Origin: an uncultured Pseudoteredinibacter sp.
GTDB lineage: Bacteria > Pseudomonadota > Gammaproteobacteria > Pseudomonadales > Cellvibrionaceae
DNA length: 64,000 bases
Assembly: GCF_947500695.1 (NCBI RefSeq)
Contig: NZ_CANMSS010000012.1
Coordinates: 88,087-152,086, forward strand
Reading direction: 5' to 3'
The notes under the pieces were generated by a model, which worked only from the letters and a program-made list of their open reading frames with translations, was not told the origin of the DNA and did not search any database. Made by a program: the position numbers and the translations under genes. Below are positions 8,085 to 16,250 of this stretch, one piece after another (position 1 is the first letter of the stretch; each line of letters starts with the position of its first letter).

Positions 8085-8652
8085 AATATACAAGAGCGTC
8101 AGCATCCTTAAACCCTTAATCTTACGGTGACAACTGAAAATATTCTCTCCAATTAATCGGGGAGCGAATCAACTTTCGTAGCTGAGCTTTAAGTCAGAGT
8201 GATTGTTTAAAAAGCAGCGTTTACTTTATAAATACTGGAGAACGATTCGGATCGTTTTGTAAACGTTTTATATTTGAAATTACCAGAAACAGTCGAGAAT
8301 TGAATATAAAGTTTGAGCGGCTGCCGCTGAACTTAGAATAATATCTTGTCACTGTCTAGTTACAAAGAGATTGGAATCGTAGCAAACGTTTATGAACGTT
8401 TTGTTCGTATTTGGATTGTTTTTGATCACGCTTTATAACGTTTAGTAGATAAGCTTTGAAACGGTTGTCAAATGTACACACTGAGCGCAAACGCTCCTGA
8501 CTCGCTGGCGAAGCGCGGGGGTAGCAAATGGCCAGTGGCTCACCGGAAGCCGCAGCTAAGTGACGAAGCGATAGCAGAGGAGTCTGAACGGGTGAGGAAG
8601 CGCGAAGCCTTGCACTTGCCATGCGCGAGGGGCAGGGCCCCATAGGGAGATC
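8085..8652. other. 568-bp intergenic region: AACGTT cluster and GC-rich block
   Basis: There is no credible gene. The left part (8250-8450) is AT-rich and holds repeated AACGTT/AAACGTTT motifs at about 8262, 8384, 8395 and 8436. The right part (8480-8640) is clearly richer in G and C, with short hairpins such as GAGCG-caaa-CGCTC (8483-8496) and GGGGC-agg-GCCCC near the end, and repeated GAAGCG words. An open frame on the minus strand (8356-8643) has no family features. The layout suggests a cis-acting site (transfer or replication origin) or a structured RNA, but nothing identifies it. Confidence 0.4.
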
Positions 8653-9111
8653 TTACTTTGATGTGGTAATCCCTTGGTCACTGGATTTGTCCTTTAACGT
8701 ATCAAGCAGCTCTGAGACCTCCATTCCCATATGATGTGCAACAGGCCTTAAAAACTGATCCTGATGAGGTTTATCCATAGATTCTAGAGCCTGAAAAAGT
8801 CCGGTAAGTAATGACCGTGACTGTAGCTGCTGATTGGATTCCAACTGAAGTTCATTGAGACGAACGTTTACAAACGTTAAAGCGCTCTGTACCAATGAGT
8901 TCACCCAGTAATAGCCAAACAAGGCTCGTTCGTTCAAACCACCGTTCTGTTCGCCGAGTTCTAAGCTGTTAATCATCTCAATCACAGCATTGGCTCTGTC
9001 TATCGCGTCTAAGCAGTCCGTGAGCGTTGCTGGATTACTGGATTGACTGAAGAACGGATGGGGTGGAACGGGGCTACTCGTTGCACCTTTGTTCGATGAG
9101 TTGATGTCCAT
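8653..9111 (-). CDS. Hypothetical island protein
   Basis: 152 residues, not recognised. The N-terminus is Ser/Pro-rich and probably disordered; from about residue 30 it is helical ('LTDCLDAIDRANAVIEMINS') with a middle segment 'ALFGYYWVNSLVQSALTFVN' too polar for a clear membrane helix. Soluble and all-alpha is my best guess. It is divergent from the controller-type XRE gene and shares with it an intergenic region carrying controller-box operators, including a degenerate distal copy nearer this gene, so co-regulation is likely. Confidence 0.65.
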   Translation of the reverse strand: MDINSSNKGATSSPVPPHPFFSQSSNPATLTDCLDAIDRANAVIEMINSLELGEQNGGLNERALFGYYWVNSLVQSALTFVNVRLNELQLESNQQLQSRSLLTGLFQALESMDKPHQDQFLRPVAHHMGMEVSELLDTLKDKSSDQGITTSK

Positions 9112-9178
9112 CTTTCCGTTTAACTCCCTGAACCCTGCTGATTTCAGGGCTTTTAAGCTGGATACGTATATGAAATGC

Positions 9179-9245
9179 GACTTATAGGCATCATTATACT
9201 TAAATTTGGTTAAAAAGCGACTTATAGTCCGTTGGATTATAAGTC
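9179..9245. promoter_or_regulatory. Controller-protein boxes (C-boxes)
   Basis: GACTTATAGTC (9219-9229) and GATTATAAGTC (9235-9245), 16 bp apart and separated by CGTTG, match the GACT-N3-AGTC paired boxes bound by restriction-modification controller proteins. By memory the left box and spacer start closely resemble the C.Esp1396I operator. A third near-copy, GACTTATAGGC (9179-9189), lies exactly 40 bp upstream of the first. The pair ends 33 bp before the XRE start codon. Confidence 0.75.
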
Positions 9246-9278
9246 ACATAATATGAGTATGTGCCCATTGGGGGACAT

Positions 9279-9521
9279 ATGCCAAAAGAGAAAAAACCAT
9301 ACCCGTGCCCAGAGTTCGGAGCACACCTAAGAGAACTTAGAAAAGAAGCCGGCTTCACGCAAGAAAGCTTTGCGTTAGCCGCTGAGTTCGATCGAACCTA
9401 TGTGAGTGGCGTTGAGCGAGGCGAGCGTAATGTAAGCCTGATAAGCATCTCTCGATTTGCCGACGCTCTAGGCCTTCATCCTTCAAGATTGTTTGAGTTC
9501 TACAAGACAGAAGATCAGTAG
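9279..9521 (+). CDS. Controller (C protein)-like XRE regulator
   Basis: An 80-residue single-domain helix-turn-helix protein of the Xre/Cro type. 'FGAHLRELRKEAGFTQESFA' is followed by the recognition helix 'DRTYVSGVERGERNVSL' and 'FADALGLHPSRLFEF'. The 'DRTY-SG-ER--RN' signature is typical of controller proteins that time expression of restriction-modification systems, and the upstream C-boxes agree. No methylase or endonuclease gene is present in the window, so it may control island genes instead, including itself and the divergent hypothetical gene. ATG at 9279 after GGGGGA; a GTG at 9261 is less likely. Confidence 0.85.
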   Translation: MPKEKKPYPCPEFGAHLRELRKEAGFTQESFALAAEFDRTYVSGVERGERNVSLISISRFADALGLHPSRLFEFYKTEDQ

Positions 9522-9588
9522 CATCTATTTTTGATCTATAAAGCCAAGTGCCTGTAAAGCATGGGATTGGATATGAAGCCTACCTTCA

Positions 9589-9618
9589 CCGCGTCACTAC
9601 AATAATGTAGTGACGCGG
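9589..9618. repeat. Perfect 13-bp hairpin, loop of 4
   Basis: CCGCGTCACTACA / TGTAGTGACGCGG with loop ATAA. It starts 68 bp after the XRE gene. There is no T run on either strand, so it is not a standard intrinsic terminator. It could be a recombination site, protein-binding site or RNA-stability hairpin. Confidence 0.6.
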
Positions 9619-10192
9619 TAGGCAACCCCAATCCCCATAAGGCCTAGACCCTACTTTCCAGAAGTGCCGTAAGGATTATCCGCAATAAACTCACTTTGTT
9701 CTCCTAAGATACTCCCAAGCAATAATTTCATGTGTGGCTATTGCACTTTCAATAGCAAATGCCTCTAAGGCAATAGGGCTTATATCTCTCCTAACAAGGA
9801 GCCATAACCCGCAAGCGCCTTTCCTTGGTAAATAACTGGGGGAGGGCATTATCAGAAACTCAAAAAGGAGAAATATCACGATAACGATAGCAGCAACATG
9901 CCGTCTAAGTACCAACTAGGTAAAGCCCATTGATACTTCATCGGTACGAAAGGGAGTGGTGTCCCTAGGCTTTAAGGCCAAGTAATTCGCTTTGCCCTTT
10001 GCAGCTCATTACTGCAAAGCAGCCATTAACACTAACCAATCAGTCAAACACCTTTATCTCTGCTGCTAAAATTCATCACATCATAGAAACGAAAATCAGA
10101 AATTTTATTTATCCAACTCTAGGGAAAGAATCCTAAAGTAATATTGGCAATAAACGCTTCACACTGTAATTTTCTACTCTGAGGGTATTGCA
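9619..10192. other. Intergenic region before the second recombinase
   Basis: No supported gene. A 74-codon open frame at 9691-9915 (minus strand) has a hydrophobic start but only a TTG start and no ribosome site, so I do not call it. The sequence before 10193 is AT-rich and probably contains the promoter of the recombinase gene. Confidence 0.5.
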
Positions 10193-11059
10193 GTGCGTAA
10201 ACTAAACTTTCAGCTAAAGCAACTGTGTAAAACTAGTCGAGATGGTAGCTATACAACACAAAGCAACCGGCACAATATATTGCAGAAAATGGCTGAGGAT
10301 CTATACAAGCTTGGGTTCCGAGGCATGCAGGCAAAATCTATTAAGCAAAAGCATGTAGAAGCTCTCATAAACCAATACAAACAAGAAGGCTTGTCCATAG
10401 GGACGTTAAAAAACAGAATCTCAGTGCTACGCTGGTGGGCTAACAAAGTGGAAAAGCCGCAGGTTGTCGCAAAAAACAATGAGTATTATGAGATCGGCAG
10501 TCGCACAATGGTTGCGAAAACCTCAAAGGCACAAGAGCTAGATCAACAAAAGCTTAACTCAATCACTGATCCTCATATTCGAATGAGTCTAGAGCTACAA
10601 GCAGCCTTTGGCCTCAGGAGGGAGGAGTCAATAAAGTTCATTCCGTCATATGCTGATCATCAAGATCACATTCGACTCAAATCCACTTGGTGTAAAGGTG
10701 GTCGAGAGCGAACAATCCCAATCAGAACGGAATACCAGAGAGCTATTCTCAATAAAGCACATCAGTTGGCGGGAAGGGGCTCCTTAATCCCCAGCCAACT
10801 ATCTTATGTTCAGCAAATGAGACGATACGAGAATCAAACCTCTAAAGCAGGATTGTGCAAAATGCATGGCCTGCGCCACGCCTACGCTCAAATACGATAC
10901 CAAGAACTCACCGGCTGGCCTGCTCCTATCAATCAGGGGCCCTCTAGCATGCAGCTCATCTCAGGACAAAAGCAAATAGATCTCAACGCTAGGCTCATTA
11001 TCTCTAAAGAAATGGGGCATGCTCGAGAACAAGTCACCGCTGTCTACTTAGGGCGCTAA
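10193..11059 (+). CDS. Second tyrosine recombinase, phage-integrase-N/Integrase_1 type
   Basis: A 288-residue tyrosine recombinase of the class with a 'phage integrase N-terminal' domain (about 10-95) and a C-terminal catalytic domain. R142 ('FGLRREES'), K168, H225-x-x-R228 ('MHGLRHAYAQ'), H276 ('EMGHAREQ') and Y285 are all present, so it looks active. It is unrelated in detail to the dusA integrase. Relatives are common as accessory genes on integrative elements and plasmids, where their target is usually unknown. GTG start with GAGGG 7 bases upstream. The protein ends 3 residues after the tyrosine, normal for this class. Confidence 0.87.
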   Translation: MRKLNFQLKQLCKTSRDGSYTTQSNRHNILQKMAEDLYKLGFRGMQAKSIKQKHVEALINQYKQEGLSIGTLKNRISVLRWWANKVEKPQVVAKNNEYYEIGSRTMVAKTSKAQELDQQKLNSITDPHIRMSLELQAAFGLRREESIKFIPSYADHQDHIRLKSTWCKGGRERTIPIRTEYQRAILNKAHQLAGRGSLIPSQLSYVQQMRRYENQTSKAGLCKMHGLRHAYAQIRYQELTGWPAPINQGPSSMQLISGQKQIDLNARLIISKEMGHAREQVTAVYLGR

Positions 11060-11498
11060 TGTATTCTCAAACCTGCAGCTCCATGGTTTTCGTTGAAGTC
11101 ACTAGTTCTTATGACCTTTGATGAGAGAAAGGTAAGTCAACAAGTTGGCATATTCACAAAGGTGTCAAAGGACCTCTAGTAAAGGGGGGAGCAAGCGGGT
11201 GCTGCCCAGTGTTTAGTAGCTTAAACTTAAAATCTAGTTTTTCTCCATTATCCCTAGACAACACAGATTGACACCGACAATCAAGCCTGTATCGAGATTG
11301 ATGTACCTTTTAGCTACCTTGCAGCGGACATGGATATTGATCTCTTTTCTGGGTCCATTCCGTCTATCTTGCTCTCTATATTAGCCGCAATAATAACTAA
11401 TAAAATGATCTGGAGAATTGTAGCGATGCTCACTGTGTGAGTAACAAAACATAGAGCTAGTCATTCCCTAAGTATGAATAAGGAATAAACTACATGTG
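11060..11498. other. Intergenic region after the second recombinase
   Basis: About 440 bases with no standard-size gene; it contains only the small frame at 11330-11440. No repeats or hairpins stand out before the terminator at 11499. Confidence 0.4.
11330..11440 (+). CDS. Possible 36-residue small membrane protein or 3' gene remnant
   Basis: An ATG-initiated frame encoding a peptide with one hydrophobic segment ('PSILLSILAAIITNK') followed by 'MIWRIVAMLTV'. The same frame stays open upstream to 11258 without a start codon, so this may be the tail of a decayed gene rather than an independent gene. No clear ribosome site. An intrinsic terminator on the same strand lies 59 bp downstream, which suggests that something here is or was transcribed. 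Low confidence. Confidence 0.25.
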   Translation: MDIDLFSGSIPSILLSILAAIITNKMIWRIVAMLTV

Positions 11499-11522
11499 CG
11501 GCTCCACAAGGGAGCCGTTTTT
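11499..11522 (+). terminator. Intrinsic terminator
   Basis: CGGCTCC-acaag-GGAGCCG followed by TTTTT. It faces right, 440 bp after the recombinase gene and just before the convergent anchored-protein gene. It could end the recombinase transcript or that of a small RNA or peptide around 11.3 kb. Confidence 0.8.
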
Positions 11523-11547
11523 CTGTATTTTACTAATAGAGATATAG

Positions 11548-12351
11548 CTAATATCTAGCAGTGACGCTCGATTGCTTCCTAATTCGGCCAGCCGCTATAG
11601 GAAAAAAAGTCAATGCCAGAATAATTAGCAACGGTATTGGAAGCGCCGGTACAGATTGGGCACTTTGAGCACCCGGCGAATTTGGTACACCGTTTACGCC
11701 TAAGTTATACCAAGCTGGAGCTCGATTATTTAATGCAATACCCGAAGCCCTTGATATTATCGCAACCTCACCAGGATTACTTGTTGGCAAACCGTCACCA
11801 AAGCCTGCACTAGTAACAGCTGGGTCAGTAACCTGTCCATAGAAAAAACCAATCTGCCCTTCTCCTGCCGCAACGCTATACGCGCTTGATCTTATGACTA
11901 ACTGAAATGTACTTCTGACCGAGTAGTTCTCGTCATAATGCCCAAGTTCGACGTAGGTCACGACTAATTGGTGTGGTGTAGATATGTTTAGGTAAATGAG
12001 TGAAGGGGCGTCAGTGGTACTGTCTAGATCCGTAAAGGAGCCCGCTATCATAGGCGCAATTGATTGGATGTTTAATGGATCAGCGCTATAGGAGGTTCCA
12101 CCTATACCAAAGGTTACATATCCATTGCTACTAATATACAAACCGTTGTAATTATTCCCAAAGAAATTAATGCTAGACCCTCCTGGGAATGACACGGGGC
12201 CCTCGAAGCAGTCATCACAATCACTTACCGTAATTAGCGGCGCACCAAAATCATTAGTGTAGAGCTGCGCATTGGTATTATGTACAAACATAAGCATCGT
12301 CGACATAGAGATGGCTAATAACTTGAGTTTGGCCAAGGTGGGTTTGAGCAT
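11548..12351 (-). CDS. Secreted nidogen-like (NIDO) protein with VPxLP C-terminal anchor
   Basis: 267 residues with a signal peptide cut near 'NTNAQ'. The middle part resembles nidogen-like extracellular domains ('ISSNGYVTFG', 'IAPMIAGSFTDLDS', 'FQLVI', 'IGFFYGQV'). The C-terminus from about residue 234 is a sorting signal: 'SVPALPIPLLIILALTFF' then the basic 'GRIRKQ', like IPTL/PEP-CTERM tails that are cut by an exosortase-type enzyme after export. No exosortase is in the window, so the enzyme must be encoded elsewhere. A good GGAGAT ribosome site supports the ATG. The other protein with the same tail is at 17.6 kb. Role likely surface or matrix. Confidence 0.78.
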   Translation of the reverse strand: MLKPTLAKLKLLAISMSTMLMFVHNTNAQLYTNDFGAPLITVSDCDDCFEGPVSFPGGSSINFFGNNYNGLYISSNGYVTFGIGGTSYSADPLNIQSIAPMIAGSFTDLDSTTDAPSLIYLNISTPHQLVVTYVELGHYDENYSVRSTFQLVIRSSAYSVAAGEGQIGFFYGQVTDPAVTSAGFGDGLPTSNPGEVAIISRASGIALNNRAPAWYNLGVNGVPNSPGAQSAQSVPALPIPLLIILALTFFPIAAGRIRKQSSVTARY

Positions 12352-12892
12352 TAATGGATCTCCAATTACTTATTTTGTTAATAATATGGTTGTTGTAAAT
12401 CAGGGCATTTAGAACCGGTATGTTTAGGCAGTAGCGAGGATTCGTCCTTCATTTTGTATCGAACTTAGTCTGTTCTTGTTGTATCGAACTTAGTCTGTTC
12501 TTGATTTCAAAGAATCTAATTCACTCGCAGTAACTACGTTTTTACTACCACTTAATTCGGGCGCAATCATACACAAACGCATAGGAATTCCGATGACCTT
12601 ATTGATCGACAGTAGGGAACATTTTCGATCATGGGGATTTGCTTATTTGCGATTAGGGGAATTACATATGCGGGTTTATGGATATTAACTATTAGCACTT
12701 TCTAAAATATTTGATACAAAAAGATACAAATAAAAGTACATTACAGAGCCAATTTACATATAATTGTCAGCATAGATTATGTAGCAGCCTTGCAACTGGT
12801 CCCCTTCGTTAAACAATCACTGAATAGTGGTTTAATGTAGTAAATGGCCTACATGGGTTCATGGCGAATAGAAATAGGAATTTAGGTAAAAC
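12352..12892. other. 541-bp divergent regulatory region
   Basis: Separates the NIDO-protein gene (minus) from the AraC gene (plus). It holds the 25-bp tandem repeat at 12454-12503 and AT-rich stretches on both sides, but no gene. It most likely contains the promoters of both genes. Confidence 0.5.
12454..12503. repeat. Perfect 25-bp tandem duplication
   Basis: Two identical adjacent copies of a 25-base unit beginning TTGTATCGAACTTAG (12454-12478 and 12479-12503), about 100 bp upstream of the NIDO-protein start. It could be a doubled regulator site for that gene or for the divergent AraC gene, or a recent slippage event. Confidence 0.7.
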
Positions 12893-13954
12893 GTGGGGCC
12901 ATACTTTGTCAGTGCAAGTGAGCTAGACACTTTATTAAGCGATTTAAACAGTACGGTTATAAACACAAACCAATCGGAAATTTTAAGTTATTCACAAAAT
13001 AATCCTATTGGAGATTTAACCGAGCCCGAAAATGAAAAGAGCAATGTAAGTGATCTTGTGGCGCTTCCCCAAGCTCTAAAGATGCTTGCAAATCACCAGG
13101 CTCTTACGTTTGATGAAAGCTACTCAATCTCTAAAAGAAAACTGAGAAAAGGAAGTACAAAGTTAATATTTTCCGCATTACAGAATTGTAAAACCTTAGA
13201 GGAAGCACTGGTTTCCTTGGCTGAAAGCTACAATATTCTTCACGGAGGTGAGTTTAACCTAGTTATCAAGGAAGGAGATACTATTAGCTATGTTGTAGAC
13301 GACAAAAATTTTCACTATCAAATTGAAGCCGTACCATTGGCAATTGAATTAGCGCTACTTGGTATTCATTGCACCCTTTCATACTTGTGTGGCCGCCCAC
13401 TGAAAACCACTCGAGTGGGGAGCAAAAGAAAGAATCAGCCAGAATACAAGCATCATCTAGATATATTCAGTTGTGAGCTGGAGTTTTCAAGACAACAATA
13501 TGAGCTTAGCTATGAGATCAGCCAAGCCAGCCTAGATATACGTCTTCAATCTGTAGAAGATATTATCGATGTTCAAAAAAATTATTATGAATATTTCATA
13601 AAATTAGTGCATGACGAAGACAAGGCTAACTTCTTACGTCATTGTAAAGGTAAGTTACTTACTGCTAGCGCTAAATACGTCCTAGTTGAACAAGAATACA
13701 TTGCTAAATGCCTTGATATCAGTGTAGCAACACTCAGGCGTAGATTAAGAGAATACGGTAGTAGCTTTCGAGAAATAAGAGACGAATGTAACAACGCAAT
13801 AGCTTGTAAGTTCTTATTGAGGGGCTGGGAAATAAATAAGATCTCTGAACAACTAGGCTATAGCGATGTGCGGAGTTTTACAAGAGCATTTAAACGCTGG
13901 CAGGGTGTATCGCCATCTGTATATGCAAAAGTTAGCGCCGTCAAGAAAGATTGA
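12893..13954 (+). CDS. AraC-family transcriptional regulator (island)
   Basis: 353 residues. The C-terminal AraC double HTH spans roughly 250-345: 'YIAKCLDISVATLRRRLREY' and 'INKISEQLGYSDVRSFTRAF', ending 'RWQGVSPSVY'. The N-terminal part is an arabinose-binding-like sensor domain of the PF12625 type, as in the truncated regulator at the window start. The GTG start follows an in-frame TAA within 6 bases and has AGG upstream. It is divergent from the NIDO-protein gene and close to two LuxR genes, so this island segment is unusually rich in regulators. Ligand unknown. Confidence 0.87.
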   Translation: MGPYFVSASELDTLLSDLNSTVINTNQSEILSYSQNNPIGDLTEPENEKSNVSDLVALPQALKMLANHQALTFDESYSISKRKLRKGSTKLIFSALQNCKTLEEALVSLAESYNILHGGEFNLVIKEGDTISYVVDDKNFHYQIEAVPLAIELALLGIHCTLSYLCGRPLKTTRVGSKRKNQPEYKHHLDIFSCELEFSRQQYELSYEISQASLDIRLQSVEDIIDVQKNYYEYFIKLVHDEDKANFLRHCKGKLLTASAKYVLVEQEYIAKCLDISVATLRRRLREYGSSFREIRDECNNAIACKFLLRGWEINKISEQLGYSDVRSFTRAFKRWQGVSPSVYAKVSAVKKD

Positions 13955-14157
13955 TTAAATCGATTCCCTGTTACTCTAAAGTCAAAATAAATCAACCTTT
14001 GAGATCTAGTTTTGATGAGCTTTATTATCCTACTTCAGTGTATTAAATATTTTATGATTCAAAATTAACAGATGAGATTTGGATACATTTTAAGAATAGA
14101 GCTGTATTTTTAGAAGCTTTAGAAAATAGTTGTTAGATAGCCAATGATTAATACCTA

Positions 14158-14185
14158 GGCATTTGATGCTTGGCCAGCAAATGCC
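14158..14185. repeat. Hairpin between convergent regulators
   Basis: GGCATTTG / CAAATGCC with a 12-base loop, directly after the LuxR gene and 200 bp after the AraC gene. No T run follows on either strand, so a terminator role is uncertain. Confidence 0.4.
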
Positions 14186-14193
14186 GAAAATTT

Positions 14194-14988
14194 CTATTTA
14201 TATGATTTTAAATTGTGAATTAACATCGCACGTGAGCGAATGCTTAGTTTTCGATATATAGTTGTCAGTTGGTTTTCAATCGTCTTCTCAGAGCACTCTA
14301 GAGCCAAAGCTATTTCTTTATTAGTTTTGGCTTTTGCGACAAAGAAGGTGATTTTCTTTTCTTTATTACTGAGGCTATTGAAAATCTCTGGTATCTGAAG
14401 TATTTCCAAATAGCGATAGCCTAATAGTTCTCCACCAAATAATATTGCATTTTCACCGTATGAAAACCCTTCTTTATAAGAAGTCTCGCTACAAAGGTTA
14501 TCAGAGCTACCCCTAACTTTATCCACAAAATCAAATAAACAAAAATCAAAATCTAAGGATCGACAATACCGTAAGGCTGCATAAAGTAGCTGTAATCGAT
14601 GAGCTTGTACTAACTGTGGTCCAAGAATTTCCAACGGACATAAACTATCATCTACATCGCTAGATTCTTTATTTACGTCTATATATATAGCATGCCGGCA
14701 ATTACTTTTTTCACAATAATTCAGATAACTGGATTGAGCTTGCTCCAGAGATGAATCCATGAACGTGATCGGCGATGAAATTTCACCCTCCCGACTATTT
14801 AATCCGCTTCCCTCTCCAAAAGAAGTGAACCAATGGAGTCCACTGATACTCAACTCTTTTTGAATGTGGTTTATGCACTCAGCCCTAAAACTCTGTTGAT
14901 CTAAAATATGGATAAAGCTATATATTTTAGCTACAACCTTGCCAAGTTGAAGGCTAGCCTGTGGCTTGCTGATCTGTAGTACAGACAT
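14194..14988 (-). CDS. LuxR-type HTH transcriptional regulator
   Basis: 264 residues. The LuxR/GerE helix-turn-helix is at the C-terminus (about 200-262): 'LSNKEKKITFFVAKAKTNKE' then 'SEKTIENQLTTIYRKLSI'. The N-terminal 190 residues are a sensor-like domain that I do not recognise; it lacks the acyl-homoserine-lactone signature residues I would expect in a true LuxR receptor. Its start lies one base after the stop of the upstream luxR gene (TGA-T-ATG), so the two are translationally coupled and probably act together. Confidence 0.85.
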   Translation of the reverse strand: MSVLQISKPQASLQLGKVVAKIYSFIHILDQQSFRAECINHIQKELSISGLHWFTSFGEGSGLNSREGEISSPITFMDSSLEQAQSSYLNYCEKSNCRHAIYIDVNKESSDVDDSLCPLEILGPQLVQAHRLQLLYAALRYCRSLDFDFCLFDFVDKVRGSSDNLCSETSYKEGFSYGENAILFGGELLGYRYLEILQIPEIFNSLSNKEKKITFFVAKAKTNKEIALALECSEKTIENQLTTIYRKLSIRSRAMLIHNLKSYK

Positions 14989-14989
14989 A

Positions 14990-15961
14990 TCAAATTTTTT
15001 TAATCGACCTAGAAATGATTTGCTCTCTCGATTCGCAGTTTTTGGTCTTTAGAATAGATTTGACATGGTTTTTAACTGTCGCCTCACTGATACCCAATTT
15101 ATCCGCAATTTCTTTATTAGAAAGCCCTTTTGTCACCCAGCTCAGTATTTCTCGCTGTCTTTTGGTTAGACTAATTCCTTCATTCGCTGTCGCATAGAGG
15201 TACAGCAAACCTCTAGCGCTAACAGCCCTAAATCTTGTATCGCCAATAGTAAACTCATCCACTATCGGTCTCGGAATAGCTAACTTACCTTGATTTATCA
15301 ATGAGTTTTCATCTGCGAAACGCCAAAACTCATCATCCGCTTCTATCAAATTTCCATAATGATCCACTACCACCTTCAAAAGTCCTGGTTTCGAAGGTGA
15401 CGCTTGAAATCCATCTAGGATATTTAGTTTTAAAGCTGCACAAAGATTGGGAGCTAAAAACTCTTTAATCTGCTTCTCCGTGACAGAAAAGGGCTTTTGC
15501 TCATTGTGACGAGCCAAAGTAATAATATGCATTAGTTGATTTTCTGGGGCCACTGTAACAGTTATTAGCGAATGGTACAGCTGATACTTTTCGCAATAGA
15601 GCTTATACATATCTGATGCAAGCCAATCTTCTTCTGGCAAGATATCAAGTATATCTTTAGTGTGCCCTAAATTTCCTAGCATCACTCCAAATATTTGTTG
15701 AACTTGTTGAGAGACGCTAGATAAATCATGGTAGTCCTCTATAAACCCTTTCGGAAGATTCAAGGTTAGGGCATCTTGTTCATAAAATGGTATTTGTTGC
15801 TCGGCTCTTGTTATCCATACACCGCTGTCTGCATCTAGATGTTCCGCGAATAGTTTAAAAGCCGCTTCCTTAAAGGAAGCGTAAGGTTCCTTCAACGCTA
15901 ACTCAAAAAATTCGCCTACTATTTGATCAAGATGCCTGAAATTGTTGATACTGCCTTCCAT
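14990..15961 (-). CDS. LuxR-type HTH transcriptional regulator, first of a coupled pair
   Basis: About 323 residues. The C-terminal GerE-type HTH (about 255-318) is well conserved: 'LTKRQREILSWVTKGLSNKE', 'LGISEATVKNHVKSIL'. The N-terminal region looks like a PAS/GAF-type sensor as in many solo LuxR regulators; there is no receiver domain. I use the ATG at 15961; a TTG just upstream is the alternative. It is the promoter-proximal gene of a two-regulator operon. Targets may include the neighbouring secreted-protein genes, which is only positional inference. Confidence 0.85.
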   Translation of the reverse strand: MEGSINNFRHLDQIVGEFFELALKEPYASFKEAAFKLFAEHLDADSGVWITRAEQQIPFYEQDALTLNLPKGFIEDYHDLSSVSQQVQQIFGVMLGNLGHTKDILDILPEEDWLASDMYKLYCEKYQLYHSLITVTVAPENQLMHIITLARHNEQKPFSVTEKQIKEFLAPNLCAALKLNILDGFQASPSKPGLLKVVVDHYGNLIEADDEFWRFADENSLINQGKLAIPRPIVDEFTIGDTRFRAVSARGLLYLYATANEGISLTKRQREILSWVTKGLSNKEIADKLGISEATVKNHVKSILKTKNCESREQIISRSIKKI

Positions 15962-16057
15962 CAATTTATAAAGCTCTTAATGGTGAAGTCGACTCGTATA
16001 GCCCTTTCCCCCTAATGGGTAGTAAACAGCTATTTCTGTTTGTCGTGATCGTCGGTA

Positions 16058-16081
16058 GCTCAATGGTGAAACCTATTGAGC
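16058..16081. promoter_or_regulatory. Inverted repeat GCTCAAT / ATTGAGC
   Basis: Seven-base perfect arms 10 bases apart in the divergent region between the LuxR operon and the beta-propeller-like gene. The spacing suits a dimeric regulator site for either direction. Possible LuxR target. Confidence 0.35.
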
Positions 16082-16250
16082 ATCAGTGCTTTGAAAGCGT
16101 ATTTAGTTTACATCAGTCATATTTTAACTGCTACCAACCTCTGATTGCTGGGCTTTTCCTACTCGAATAAACTCCGCGCCCTTATAAACCCAGCAAGCCT
16201 CTACCAACAGGCGGTATGGGTTTAGAGCCTTAACGGATTTAGAGGAAGAA

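Noticed and set aside
8356..8643. 95-codon open frame on the minus strand
   Set aside because: It arises in the GC-rich non-coding block, has no ribosome site or family features, and its low-complexity Ala/Ser/Arg composition follows base composition.
9691..9915. 74-codon frame with a hydrophobic N-terminus
   Set aside because: TTG start, no ribosome site, no recognised features. It could be real but cannot be supported.
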